In this document: positions 32,939 through 41,689 of the stretch, piece after piece
Position numbering within the stretch: the first letter of the stretch is position 1
How the letters are laid out: every line of letters starts with the position of its first letter
DNA from: Chloroflexota bacterium
Lineage (GTDB): Bacteria > Chloroflexota > Anaerolineae > Anaerolineales > Villigracilaceae
DNA: 64,000 nt
Direction of reading: 5' to 3'
Assembly (NCBI GenBank): GCA_021787595.1
Contig: JAJYLQ010000009.1
Span: forward strand, 1-64,000
Program-made: the position numbers and the translations under genes
Notes under the pieces: model-generated
What the model was told of the DNA's origin: nothing
Seen by the model: only the letters and a program-made list of their open reading frames with translations
The model's database searches: none

Positions 32939-35878
32939 ATGTCTGCAAACGTTATTCGCGTCGTCGGCGCGCGCGTCCATAATTTGAAAAACATTACCGT
33001 TGAAATTCCGCGCGACAAGCTGGTGGTCATCACCGGCCTGTCGGGTTCGGGAAAATCATCGCTGGCCTTCGACACCATTTTTGCGGAGGGCCAGCGCCGT
33101 TACGTTGAATCATTATCAGCTTATGCGCGCCAGTTCCTCGGCCAGATGGACAAGCCCGATGTGGATTCCATTGACGGCCTCTCCCCCGCCGTTTCGATTG
33201 ACCAGAAGGGCACGTCTCACAATCCGCGCTCGACGGTGGGAACCGTCACCGAAATCTATGATTACCTCCGTTTGCTTTTTGCGCGCGCAGGAATCCCTCA
33301 CTGCCCGATCTGCGGACGCGAAGTGGTCAGGCAATCCGCGCAGGAAATTGTGGATGCCATCGAAGCTCTTCCGGACGGAAGCCGGATTCTGGTTCTCGCG
33401 CCGGTCGTCCGCGGACGGAAAGGCACGTACCAAGCCGTCTTCGAGGAGATCCGCAAGGCCGGTTTTGTCCGCGCCCGCGTGGATGGGACAGTCCATTCCC
33501 TCGATGATGAGATCAACCTCGACCGCTACAAGCAACACGACATCGACGCGGTCGTTGATCGTCTCGTCATCTCGCAGGATGGAAGCGATGAGGATAAAAA
33601 AGCCGCGCGCTCGCGTCTGACCGATTCGGTCGAAACCGCGTTGAAGTTTGGCGAAGGCTATGTGACGATTCAAACTCTCCCTCACCCTAGCTCCTCTCCC
33701 GCTGGGAGAGGGCGACCCGAAGGGTCGGGTGAGGGGAGCGACTTGCACTTCTCCGAAAATCTTTCCTGCCCGGTGCATGGCATCAGCCTGCCGGAGATCG
33801 AACCGCGCACCTTTTCATTCAATACACCGCATGGCGCCTGCCCCGATTGTCAGGGACTTGGCAACAAACTTGAGATTGACCCCGATCTTTTGATCCCCGA
33901 CAAAGATTTGACCTTGAACGAAGGCGCGATCATCGCCATGGAATGGAGCGGGCCGAAAGAGGAAGGCGGTTATTACTGGCAATCGCTCGAAGCTGCCGCA
34001 CATTTTTACGGCGTTGACCTCGATAAGCCTGTCAGGGAATTGACGAAAGAACAACTCGATATCGTTTTGTATGGCACAAAGGGCAAGGAAATCCCGATCA
34101 AATACAAGAGCAGCAAGGGACATGAATTCACTTTTGCGCGCGATTTTGAGGGCGTAGTCGGCAATCTGGAACGCCGTTACCGCGAAACGAATTCAGAATA
34201 TATTCGCGAACGTATCACGGAATTCATGTCCGATAAGCCCTGCCCGACGTGCAAAGGAAAACGTCTGCGCCCTGAAGCCATCGCGGTGACGGTGGCGGGC
34301 ACGAACATCATCGAAGTGACCGCATGGCCGATCCTGAAAACATTGGAATGGATCAGCGAACTCAGCGGCAAGAAATCATCGCTGACCAATCGTCAAAAGG
34401 CGATTGCGGAACGCGTCATCAGAGAAATCAAATCGCGCCTCGGTTTTCTGGTTGACGTTGGACTCGATTATTTGACTCTCAATCGTTCCGCGGGTTCGCT
34501 TTCGGGCGGCGAGGCGCAGCGCATCCGGCTCGCGACACAAGTCGGCTCGCGGCTGGTCGGTGTGTTGTATGTTCTGGACGAGCCGTCCATCGGGTTGCAC
34601 GCACGCGATAACACGCGATTGCTGAACACACTCAAAGGTCTGCGCGATCTTGGCAATACCGTCCTGGTCGTCGAACACGATGATGAGACGATTCGCGAAG
34701 CGGATTGGATCGTTGATCTCGGTCCCGCGGCGGGCGAACACGGCGGTCGCATCGTCGCCGAGGGAACGCCGAAGGCGATTCTGGCAAATCCACATTCGCT
34801 GACAGGCGCCTATCTTTCGGGGCGCAAACAGGTCGAAGTCCCGAAGAAGAGGCGGGAGGGAAACGGCAAACATCTCACCATCATCGGCGCGCGCGCCAAC
34901 AATCTCAAAGACCTGACCGTCCAAATCCCGCTTGGAAAATTGGTCTGCATCACCGGCGTTTCGGGCAGCGGCAAATCCACGTTGATGACCGAAGTCCTCT
35001 ACAACGCGCTCGCCGCAAAACTGATGGGCGCGCACACGATGGCGGGAGAACATAAGCGCATCGAAGGAATCGAATTGCTCGATAAAGTGATTGATATTGA
35101 TCAATCACCGATTGGCCGAACGCCGCGCTCGAATCCCGGAACGTACACCGGCATGTTCGATGAGATCCGAAAATTATTCGCGGAACTTCCCGAAAGCAAA
35201 GTGCGCGGCTATAAGCCCGGACGTTTTTCGTTCAACGTCCACGGCGGACGATGCGAAGCATGCCAGGGCCAGGGCGAGCTGCGAATCGAAATGCAATTTC
35301 TGCCAGATGTTTATGTACCGTGTGATGTGTGTCATGGAAAACGATTCAACCGCGAAACGCTGCAGGTCATGTTCCACGAAAAATATAACATCTCCGACAT
35401 TTTGGATATGACCGTGGATCACGCGCTGACTGAGTTCTCAGCGTTCCCGGCCATGATGAGCAAATTGACATTGCTGCAGGAAGTCGGGTTAGGCTATGTG
35501 AAGATCGGACAACCGGCCACGACGTTGAGCGGAGGCGAAGCCCAGCGCGTCAAACTGGCGAAGGAACTTTCGCGCCGCGCCACCGGCCGGACTTTGTACG
35601 TGCTCGACGAACCCTCGGTCGGACTCCACGCCGCAGATGTTCACAAGTTAATCGAAGTGTTGCAGCGATTGGTCGAGGCGGGCAATTCGGTGCTGATCAT
35701 CGAACACAATCTCGATATCATCAAAGTCGCCGACTGGCTGATTGACCTCGGGCCCGAAGGCGGCGACCGCGGCGGCGAACTGGTCGCCGAAGGCACGCCG
35801 GAACAGGTGATGAAAGTCAAAGCCTCGTACACCGGACAATTTTTGAAAGAGCATTTGACACATTTCAACAAATCGTAG
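32939..35878 (+). CDS. uvrA: Excinuclease ABC subunit A
   Basis: The 979-aa protein is the DNA-damage recognition ATPase of nucleotide excision repair. Two ABC modules are complete: Walker [10 protein letters not shown] near residue 33 and GVSGSGKST near 675, signatures [12 protein letters not shown] and [12 protein letters not shown], and two DEPS(I/V)GLHA Walker B blocks. Zinc knuckles CPICG, CPDCQG and CEACQGQG...CDVCHGK are present. Residues about 246-267 are an extra Pro/Ser/Gly-rich segment encoded by a family B palindromic repeat. It precedes [18 protein letters not shown], where ordinary UvrA has only a short turn. All catalytic motifs are intact, so the protein is probably functional. 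Confidence 0.97.
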   Translation: MSANVIRVVGARVHNLKNITVEIPRDKLVVITGLSGSGKSSLAFDTIFAEGQRRYVESLSAYARQFLGQMDKPDVDSIDGLSPAVSIDQKGTSHNPRSTVGTVTEIYDYLRLLFARAGIPHCPICGREVVRQSAQEIVDAIEALPDGSRILVLAPVVRGRKGTYQAVFEEIRKAGFVRARVDGTVHSLDDEINLDRYKQHDIDAVVDRLVISQDGSDEDKKAARSRLTDSVETALKFGEGYVTIQTLPHPSSSPAGRGRPEGSGEGSDLHFSENLSCPVHGISLPEIEPRTFSFNTPHGACPDCQGLGNKLEIDPDLLIPDKDLTLNEGAIIAMEWSGPKEEGGYYWQSLEAAAHFYGVDLDKPVRELTKEQLDIVLYGTKGKEIPIKYKSSKGHEFTFARDFEGVVGNLERRYRETNSEYIRERITEFMSDKPCPTCKGKRLRPEAIAVTVAGTNIIEVTAWPILKTLEWISELSGKKSSLTNRQKAIAERVIREIKSRLGFLVDVGLDYLTLNRSAGSLSGGEAQRIRLATQVGSRLVGVLYVLDEPSIGLHARDNTRLLNTLKGLRDLGNTVLVVEHDDETIREADWIVDLGPAAGEHGGRIVAEGTPKAILANPHSLTGAYLSGRKQVEVPKKRREGNGKHLTIIGARANNLKDLTVQIPLGKLVCITGVSGSGKSTLMTEVLYNALAAKLMGAHTMAGEHKRIEGIELLDKVIDIDQSPIGRTPRSNPGTYTGMFDEIRKLFAELPESKVRGYKPGRFSFNVHGGRCEACQGQGELRIEMQFLPDVYVPCDVCHGKRFNRETLQVMFHEKYNISDILDMTVDHALTEFSAFPAMMSKLTLLQEVGLGYVKIGQPATTLSGGEAQRVKLAKELSRRATGRTLYVLDEPSVGLHAADVHKLIEVLQRLVEAGNSVLIIEHNLDIIKVADWLIDLGPEGGDRGGELVAEGTPEQVMKVKASYTGQFLKEHLTHFNKS
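33677..33738. repeat. Family B repeat core inserted in frame in uvrA
   Basis: Nested palindromes CTCCCTCACCC...GGGTGAGGGGAG, CTCTCCCGCTGGGAGAG and CGACCCGAAGGGTCG lie one inside or beside the other. They encode [20 protein letters not shown] without a stop or frameshift. Confidence 0.85.
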
Positions 35879-36006
35879 GGGCACAGTGTCCCTACTCTAT
35901 CCCCCTTTCCTTATCCCTTGCTCTTTTCCTCCCCCCAAAATCTCCAAAGTTCAGGTAGAATTATTTCATGCGCGAGGGATAGAAAGCGCGCAAAGAGGAT
36001 AATGCC

Positions 36007-36765
36007 ATGGACAACAAAGGTTCCACCCGTGATGTGATTTCATCCTACCGCCGGCGCCGCCAGCAAAGCAACACGCTTTTTGTGTACGGCGCGGCCGGCA
36101 TCCTTGTGCTGGCGGGATTGATCCTGCTTATTTTGTGGCTGAGCGGGCCAAGCAAGCCGCTGACCAGATTATTCGCGACCAGCACACCAACCCCGACGTT
36201 GACCTATACGCCAACCATCACTCCCTCGCCGACTGACACTCCCACTGAAACGCTCACGCCCACCGCCACCGTGTCGCCAACTGCATCCGGGCCATTCAGC
36301 TATACCGTACAGGAAGGCGACTCGCTAGCCACCATCGCCGATAAATTTGGCCTGGGCAGCAAGGGAATTCTGCTCATCCTGCAATTAAATCCGCAGATTG
36401 ACCCTACGACACAAATCATCAAGGTTGGCGATCAAATCATTGTACCGAATCCTGGAATGGAATTGTTCACGTCAACGCCGGTTCCCGCAAATCTGCCGCG
36501 CGGACAATTGGTCCCGTACATCGTCCAGCCCAACGATACGCTGGCCGGGATCGCCAGCCTGTTCAACAGCACCGTCGACGCGATTGTCACCGCCAACAAC
36601 CTGACCAATGCCAATGCGATTCAAGTCGGACAGCAATTGAAGATCCCGGTCAACATGGTGACGCCCACCGCCACGCGTCCGCCGACGAGCACGCCGCGCA
36701 CACCCACCACGCCGCTGGCAAGTGTGACGCCCGTGCCGAGTGTTACAGCCTCAGCCACGCCTTAA
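36007..36765 (+). CDS. Membrane-anchored protein with two LysM domains
   Basis: The 252-aa protein has a basic N-terminus, one membrane helix (about 24-46) and a Thr/Pro linker. Two LysM domains follow (about 97-150 YTVQEGDSLATIADKFGL...VGDQIIVP; about 167-215 YIVQPNDTLAGIASLFNS...VGQQLKIP), then a Thr-Pro tail. LysM domains bind N-acetylglucosamine-containing glycans, so it likely tethers the membrane to the cell wall. The build is like that of the NBR1-Ig protein upstream. Confidence 0.9.
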   Translation: MDNKGSTRDVISSYRRRRQQSNTLFVYGAAGILVLAGLILLILWLSGPSKPLTRLFATSTPTPTLTYTPTITPSPTDTPTETLTPTATVSPTASGPFSYTVQEGDSLATIADKFGLGSKGILLILQLNPQIDPTTQIIKVGDQIIVPNPGMELFTSTPVPANLPRGQLVPYIVQPNDTLAGIASLFNSTVDAIVTANNLTNANAIQVGQQLKIPVNMVTPTATRPPTSTPRTPTTPLASVTPVPSVTASATP

Positions 36766-36786
36766 CTCGATGAAGCCTTGGTTTCC

Positions 36787-36809
36787 AAAAAAGAAGCCGG
36801 GCTTTTTTC
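36787..36809 (+). terminator. Short terminator after the LysM gene
   Basis: AAGCC and GGGCTT form a short stem flanked by A6 and T6. The stem is only 5-6 bp, so it is a moderate candidate. Confidence 0.5.
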
Positions 36810-36902
36810 TAGACAAAAACCCATCCATCATGTAAAATTCGCCTTCGCTGTGCAATAAGCAATTGTTGTGCAAGTTTGAAAGCAATACCTGGAGGAACGA
36901 CC

Positions 36903-37214
36903 TTGGCTAACATCAAGTCTCAGATCAAACGGAACCGTCAGAACGAGAAGCGCCGTCTGCGTAATCGTAATTACCGCGGCGCGGCCCGGACTGCCGTCAA
37001 AGACGCGCGCGTCTCACTCGAAGGCGGACAGGATACAAAGGCTGCCGTAATGGCTGCCATCAGCGCCCTCGACATCGCCGCGCAAAAAGGAGCGATTCAC
37101 CCGCGCAACGCCGCGCGCCGCAAAGGTCGCCTGATGAAACACCTCGCCGCGTTGGGTTCCCAATCAACGCCAGCCGCCGAACAGGAAGCCAAAAAGAAAC
37201 CAGCCAAAAAGTAA
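36903..37214 (+). CDS. rpsT: Small ribosomal subunit protein bS20
   Basis: The 103-aa protein matches bS20: LANIKSQIKRNRQNEKRRLRNRNYRGAARTAVKDAR and the C-terminal IHPRNAARRKGRLMKHL. It binds 16S rRNA in the small subunit. I start at TTG (read as Met), 7 nt after GGAGG; the upstream ATG would add nine residues and lies before the ribosome binding site. The Ala/Lys-rich tail is longer than in E. coli. A terminator follows. Confidence 0.95.
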   Translation: MANIKSQIKRNRQNEKRRLRNRNYRGAARTAVKDARVSLEGGQDTKAAVMAAISALDIAAQKGAIHPRNAARRKGRLMKHLAALGSQSTPAAEQEAKKKPAKK

Positions 37215-37227
37215 TTCTTCGAGTTTG

Positions 37228-37256
37228 AAAAGCGGGAGCGCAATGCTCCCGCTTTT
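37228..37256 (+). terminator. Terminator of rpsT
   Basis: The stem AAAAGCGGGAGC/GCTCCCGCTTTT has a 5-nt loop and ends in TTTTG, 14 nt after the stop codon. Confidence 0.9.
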
Positions 37257-37261
37257 GTTAC

Positions 37262-37350
37262 CTCCCCCTTTCCCACCCTGCCCTCCCCTTCCCTCTCCCA
37301 ATGGGAGGAAGGGAGGGTGTCACGCAGTGACCGGAGGGGTTAGGTGAGGT
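37262..37350. repeat. Diverged family B-like palindromic repeat
   Basis: CCTCCCCTTCCCTCTCCC/GGGAGGAAGGGAGGG and GTGTCACGCAGTGACCGG-type hairpins lie between the rpsT terminator and the argS promoter. It is related in style, but not end-to-end, to the 171-bp elements. Confidence 0.55.
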
Positions 37351-37357
37351 CGAATGA

Positions 37358-37363
37358 TATAAT
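37358..37363 (+). promoter_or_regulatory. -10 box of argS, leaderless arrangement
   Basis: TATAAT ends 8 nt before the ATG of argS. There is no Shine-Dalgarno sequence. Confidence 0.6.
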
Positions 37364-37371
37364 CCATCATC

Positions 37372-39213
37372 ATGTTCGAAAAAGAACAGCAAATCATCGA
37401 AGCAAAGATACGCGAGTTCTGCGCGCAAAATAATCTTCCACTCGCTGAACTGAAATGGACTTCGATTCCGTTCAGCGGCGAATGGGGAATGTCCACTTCG
37501 TTTTTTGCGACCGCGGCCAGCGAAGCGCGCGCCGGGAAAAAGATTCAGGTGCCGCAGCGCGCTCAGGAAATCGCGGAGCAAATCAAAGTCCAGATCGGAC
37601 GCGTGGACGGCATCAGTCACATCGAAGCGGTCAAAGGTTATCTCAATCTTTATTTTTCGGCATCCGAATATGCGCGTCGCGTGGTGGATGAAGTGCTCGC
37701 CTCCGGCGCGGACTTTGGGCGGGGCGCGGCGAAAAATGAGCGGATCATGGTCGAATACGCCCAGCCCAACACGCATCATTCATTTCATATTGGACATGCG
37801 CGTACAACTCTTTTAGGCGAATCGCTAGCGCGCATTGTGCAATTTGCCGGCTTCGATACGATCCGCGCCTCGTATCCCGGCGACATCGGACTTGGCGTCA
37901 TTACGATCTTGTGGGCTTACGATAAATTTTATAAAGGAAAGGAACCACAGGGGATTCACGAGCGCGGACAATGGCTGTTGAAAATCTATGCCGAAGCCAC
38001 CGCGATGCTCGAGCCAAAAGAGAATGAAACGCCCGAAGAGAAAGCCAGACGCGAGGCTTATGATGCGGAGCGCCGCGAAATGTATCGCAAATGGGACGCG
38101 GGCGACAAATATGTGCGCGACCTGTGGCTGAAGACGCGCGAATGGAGCCTCGAAGAACTGCGGGACATCTTGAACATGATGGATGTGAAAATTGACGTAT
38201 GGTTCTTCGAGAGCGACGTAGATGAGCCATCCAAAGCCATTGTGGATGAATTAATTCAACGCGGCATTGCGGAGGATGAACGACCACAGGGGCCGGTGAT
38301 CGTTAAGATTGACGAGAAGTTGGGTCCCACGAAGGAAAAATATCGTACTGCGGTCATTTTGCGCAGTGATGGCACGAGTTTGTACTTGACTAAAGATTTG
38401 GCACTGGCAAAGGAAAAGTTCGAAAAATACAAAGTGGATCGTTCCATTTATGTGGTAGACACGCGCCAGAGTTTGCACTTCCAGCAAGCATTTAAGATTT
38501 TAGAATTATGGGGCTTTCCACAAGCCGCGAAATGCTATCACTTGAGTTATGGTTTCATCACGTTGCCCGAAGGAGCGATGTCGGCGCGGCGCGGACGAGT
38601 GGTGCTTTTCAAAGATGTGATGGATGAGGCCATCCGCCGCGTGCTGGCGGTTGAATCAGAGAAATCGCCGGAGATGAGCGCAGCCGAACGCAGAAAAGTC
38701 GCGGAACAAATCGGTTTGGGCGCGTTAACTTATTCGATTCTCTCAGTAGATAATAATCGTGACATCGTTTTTGAAATGGATGAAGCATTATCCTTCGATG
38801 GACATACGGGACCGTACATTCAAAACGCGCATGTGCGCGCCAATTCGATTTTGCGGAAGTTTCAAGTCGAAAGTTTAAAGGTTGAAGGTTCATCCAAACC
38901 CGATGTAACTTTAAACCTTAAACCTGCGGCCTTCAACTATGAATTGACTCCGCATGAGATCGAACTTATCGAACACATCTCGCGCTTCCCCGATGCAGTG
39001 CAGCAGGCCGCCAATGAATATCGTCCCATGGTGATGGCGAGTTACGCGTATGATCTGGCAAACGCATTCCATTCGTTCTATCATGCGGCGCCGGTGCTGC
39101 AATCGGGGAACGAAGAAATCCGCACGGCGCGTTTGCGGCTGGTGGCGGCGGCGAAGCAAGTCATCGCCAATGCGCTGAGATTACTGGACATCCAGGCGCC
39201 CGAAGTTATGTGA
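37372..39213 (+). CDS. argS: Arginyl-tRNA synthetase
   Basis: The 613-aa class I synthetase has an N-terminal Add-1-like domain, the HIGH motif in THHSFHIGHARTTLLGE (near residue 140), and WGFPQAAKCYHLSYGFITLPEGAMSARRGRVV as the degenerate KMSKS region. The C-terminal anticodon-binding helices include PYIQNAHVRANSILRKF and ASYAYDLANAFHSFYHAAPVL. Residues about 496-522 (FQVESLKVEG...NLKPAAF) are encoded by a family G palindromic repeat inserted in frame between the first and second helices of the anticodon domain. Motifs are otherwise intact. Confidence 0.95.
   Translation: MFEKEQQIIEAKIREFCAQNNLPLAELKWTSIPFSGEWGMSTSFFATAASEARAGKKIQVPQRAQEIAEQIKVQIGRVDGISHIEAVKGYLNLYFSASEYARRVVDEVLASGADFGRGAAKNERIMVEYAQPNTHHSFHIGHARTTLLGESLARIVQFAGFDTIRASYPGDIGLGVITILWAYDKFYKGKEPQGIHERGQWLLKIYAEATAMLEPKENETPEEKARREAYDAERREMYRKWDAGDKYVRDLWLKTREWSLEELRDILNMMDVKIDVWFFESDVDEPSKAIVDELIQRGIAEDERPQGPVIVKIDEKLGPTKEKYRTAVILRSDGTSLYLTKDLALAKEKFEKYKVDRSIYVVDTRQSLHFQQAFKILELWGFPQAAKCYHLSYGFITLPEGAMSARRGRVVLFKDVMDEAIRRVLAVESEKSPEMSAAERRKVAEQIGLGALTYSILSVDNNRDIVFEMDEALSFDGHTGPYIQNAHVRANSILRKFQVESLKVEGSSKPDVTLNLKPAAFNYELTPHEIELIEHISRFPDAVQQAANEYRPMVMASYAYDLANAFHSFYHAAPVLQSGNEEIRTARLRLVAAAKQVIANALRLLDIQAPEVM
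38857..38938. repeat. Palindromic repeat family G, copy inserted in frame in argS
   Basis: AGTTTAAAGGTTGAAGG and AACTTTAAACCTTAAACC arms lie inside the anticodon-binding domain coding region. The left part reads AAGTTTCAAGTCGAAAG, close to the element at the 3' end of the radical SAM gene (AGTTTCAAGTTGAAGG), and is used in the same frame. Confidence 0.7.
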
Positions 39214-39220
39214 TCAAGAT

Positions 39221-39335
39221 GTCATTGCGAGGAGTGGCGCCATGGCGCCACGACGAAGCAATCTCATCTTACTAGCAACCGTTTGTTTGAAAGTTTATCG
39301 AGATTGCCACAGGCGCTGCGCGCCTTCGCAATGAC
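39221..39335. repeat. Dispersed repeat family A, copy 3
   Basis: It begins GTCATTGCGAGGAGTGGCGC and ends CTTCGCAATGAC, with the hairpin GTGGCGCCATGGCGCCAC. It lies between argS and the next gene, and its right half contains GGCGCTGCGCGCC. Confidence 0.85.
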
Positions 39336-39357
39336 ATAAAGATAATAAGGAGAATCT

Positions 39358-40680
39358 ATGCCAATCAAAACCATCATCATGGGCGCGGCGGGACGCGACT
39401 TTCACAACTTCAACACGTTCTTCCGCGGCAACAAGGATTATGAAGTTGTGGCGTTCACCGCAACACAAATCCCCGATATCGAAGGGCGTGTCTATCCCAA
39501 AGAATTGGCGGGGGATCTTTACCCGAAGGGAATCCCAATCCGGGCCGAGGAGGAGTTACCTGAACTCATCAAGAAGCACGGCGTGGAACAGGTCATCTTT
39601 GCTTATTCCGACGTGCCTTACGAGTATGTGATGCACAAAGCGTCGCTGGTCAATTCATTGGGCGCGGACTTCCGTTTGATGGGGCCGAAGTACACGCAGG
39701 TCAAGTCCACGAAGCCTGTCGTGTCGGTCTGCGCCGTTCGGACGGGATCCGGCAAAAGTCAGACGACCCGACGCGTGTCCCTCATCCTGCGCGGGATGGG
39801 ATACAAAGTCGCCGCGATTCGCCACCCGATGCCGTATGGAAATCTTGTCGCTCAGGAAGTCGAGCGCTTCGCGGATTACGACGACCTCGACGAATACGAT
39901 ACGACCATCGAGGAGCGCGAGGAATACGAGCCGCACATTGACAACGGCGTGATCGTTTATGCGGGTGTGGATTACGAAAAGATTTTGCGCGCCGCTGAAA
40001 AAGAAGTGGACATTATTTTGTGGGACGGCGGCAACAATGACTTCCCATTTTATGTGTCAGATTATCAAATTGTCGTCGCCGACCCGCATCGTCCGGGGCA
40101 TGAGTCGAGATATTATCCAGGCGAGACCAATGTGCGAATGGCAGATGTGTTCGTCATCAACAAGGTGGACACCGCCGATCCCGATAACGTGATCGCGGTG
40201 CGCGAGAATTTGCACCGGCTCAACCCGAACGCGGTGGTGATCGAGGGCGCATCGCCGCTGTTCGTTGACAACCCCGAAGCGATCCGCGGCAAGCGCGTGC
40301 TGGTCGTCGAAGATGGCCCGACGTTGACTCACGGTGAGATGGCTTACGGCGCGGGTTACGTCGCAGCGCGGCGCTTCGGTGCGGCAGAGATCGTTGACCC
40401 GCGCCCGTTCGCGGTCAAATCCATCGCGGCAACGTATCAGAAATATCCGAAGACGGGACCGATCCTGCCTGCGATGGGATACGGTGCGGAGCAGATGAAA
40501 GACCTCGAGGCCACGATTGACAAATCCGATGTGGACATGGTCATCGTCGGCACGCCGATTGACCTGACGCGCGTGATCAAGTTGAAGAAGCCGTATCAGC
40601 GCGTGCGATATGAATTGCAGGAGATCGGCCAGCCGACATTGCAGGATTTGTTGATGAAGAAGTTTGGAAAGAGAAAGTGA
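39358..40680 (+). CDS. Cyclic 2,3-diphosphoglycerate synthetase-like GTPase (COG2403 type)
   Basis: The 440-aa protein has an N-terminal Rossmann-like half (IIMGAAGRDFHNFNTFFRGNKDYEVVAFTATQIPDIEGRVYP). A P-loop NTPase half follows (SVCAVRTGSGKSQTTRRVSLILRGMGYKV..., VIRHPMPYG region, DIILWDGGNNDFPF, VFVINKVDTAD). This is the structure of archaeal cyclic-2,3-diphosphoglycerate synthetases and their widespread bacterial relatives. The bacterial function is not established. AAGGAGAA precedes the ATG. Confidence 0.82.
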   Translation: MPIKTIIMGAAGRDFHNFNTFFRGNKDYEVVAFTATQIPDIEGRVYPKELAGDLYPKGIPIRAEEELPELIKKHGVEQVIFAYSDVPYEYVMHKASLVNSLGADFRLMGPKYTQVKSTKPVVSVCAVRTGSGKSQTTRRVSLILRGMGYKVAAIRHPMPYGNLVAQEVERFADYDDLDEYDTTIEEREEYEPHIDNGVIVYAGVDYEKILRAAEKEVDIILWDGGNNDFPFYVSDYQIVVADPHRPGHESRYYPGETNVRMADVFVINKVDTADPDNVIAVRENLHRLNPNAVVIEGASPLFVDNPEAIRGKRVLVVEDGPTLTHGEMAYGAGYVAARRFGAAEIVDPRPFAVKSIAATYQKYPKTGPILPAMGYGAEQMKDLEATIDKSDVDMVIVGTPIDLTRVIKLKKPYQRVRYELQEIGQPTLQDLLMKKFGKRK

Positions 40681-40715
40681 CCAGTAAGCAGTAGGCAGTA
40701 GGCAGTGAGCAGTTG

Positions 40716-40745
40716 AGAGTCGGGCGATAAGCTGCCCGACTCTTT
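40716..40745 (+). terminator. Terminator candidate after the cDPGS-like gene
   Basis: The 10-bp stem AGAGTCGGGC/GCCCGACTCT has an 8-nt loop but only a short T-run. It is preceded by the tandem motif GCAGTAGGCAGTAGGCAGT. Confidence 0.65.
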
Positions 40746-40840
40746 AGATTTCTAACACTCTCATTATGTAAGACATTTTACTATTTACTTACATAAGGCC
40801 TTATGGTACACTAGCGGCGAGAATTCAGAAGGAGTATCGA

Positions 40841-41071
40841 ATGGAAACCGTTACGACGTCCAAAGGACAGGTGGTCATCCCCTCAAAAATCCGCCGGAAA
40901 TTGGGGATCAAGGAGGGAACGTATCTCCAAATAGACGTGGATGAAGCAACCAAAAAAATCATCCTTACTCCAGTTACACGAGAGTATGTTCATTCTCTAC
41001 GTGGAAAATATAAAGGCAAGGGCTTGATGAAAGCCTTGATGGCTGAGAAAAAGCGGGAAAGGGAGTTGTAA
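40841..41071 (+). CDS. vapB: AbrB/MazE-type antitoxin
   Basis: The 76-aa protein begins with a SpoVT-AbrB swapped-hairpin domain (METVTTSKGQVVIPSKIRRKLGIKEGTYLQIDVDEATKKIILTPV). A C-terminal toxin-binding tail (LMKALMAEKKRERE) follows. It directly abuts the PIN toxin gene (stop codon immediately followed by ATG). It should neutralise that toxin and repress its own promoter; the palindrome ATAAGGCCTTAT upstream (40793-40804) is a candidate operator. AAGGAG lies before the start. Confidence 0.9.
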   Translation: METVTTSKGQVVIPSKIRRKLGIKEGTYLQIDVDEATKKIILTPVTREYVHSLRGKYKGKGLMKALMAEKKREREL

Positions 41072-41482
41072 ATGCCACGCAAAGCCAAAGCGATTGTCCT
41101 CGACTCGTGGTCAGTGATTGCCTATTTGGGCGATGAGCCTGCTGCCCAACAAATCGCTGACCTGATTTCAAGTGCGCATGAAGAAGAGATTCCGGTTTAC
41201 ATGACCGTCGTTAATGTGGGAGAAGTCTGGTACATCATTGCGCGGGAAATCTCGGAGGAGGAAGCTGACATAAGCGTAAAGGAACTTCGTGATTTAAGAA
41301 TTCAAATTGAAGATGCAGATTGGGAGCTAACACGGGAAGCCGCTCGTTTTAAGTCCAAGCACAAAATGTCTTACGCGGATTGTTATGCAGCAGCTTTAGC
41401 AAAATCAAAAAAGGCAGACTTAGTGACGGGGGACAAAGAGTTTGGTGCTTTACAAGATCAAATTAAAATCGAATGGGTATAA
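41072..41482 (+). CDS. vapC: PIN-domain ribonuclease toxin
   Basis: The 136-aa PIN domain has the acidic residues in place: IVLDSWSVIAYLGDE (first Asp), VVNVGEVWYII (Glu), KMSYADCYAAALAKSKKADLVTGDKEF (late Asp residues). VapC toxins cleave specific RNAs. It forms a complete operon with the AbrB-type antitoxin. The 200-bp gap to bioY that follows holds no gene I can support. Confidence 0.92.
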   Translation: MPRKAKAIVLDSWSVIAYLGDEPAAQQIADLISSAHEEEIPVYMTVVNVGEVWYIIAREISEEEADISVKELRDLRIQIEDADWELTREAARFKSKHKMSYADCYAAALAKSKKADLVTGDKEFGALQDQIKIEWV

Positions 41483-41689
41483 GCCTTGGCTGGGCAGCGA
41501 ACAATGAATGATCTTGCGAACAGCAGATACTCTTTTAGAAGCATTGAGAACAGAATAATTGCGCATTCCCAAAATGCTCTTTTGGTCTTTGAGCGGAATT
41601 ACGGATGAACATCAATTGAGTTTGCGAATAACGAATTCAGCGCAAATGTGTTATTAGTGGAAACTGAAGACTCTTATAAAGGATATATC

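Noticed and set aside
36876-36902. ATG start nine codons upstream for rpsT
   Set aside because: It lies before the GGAGG ribosome site. The TTG seven bases after that site gives the conserved bS20 N-terminus.
40689-40714. GCAGTAGGCAGTAGGCAGT tandem motif as a CRISPR-like array
   Set aside because: The units are 7 bp with no spacers; it is simple-sequence DNA next to a terminator. No CRISPR array or cas gene is present in the window.
41483-41689. Possible biotin riboswitch or BirA operator upstream of bioY
   Set aside because: I see no dyad like a BirA site and no conserved aptamer motif. The gap shows only scattered A/T-rich sequence.
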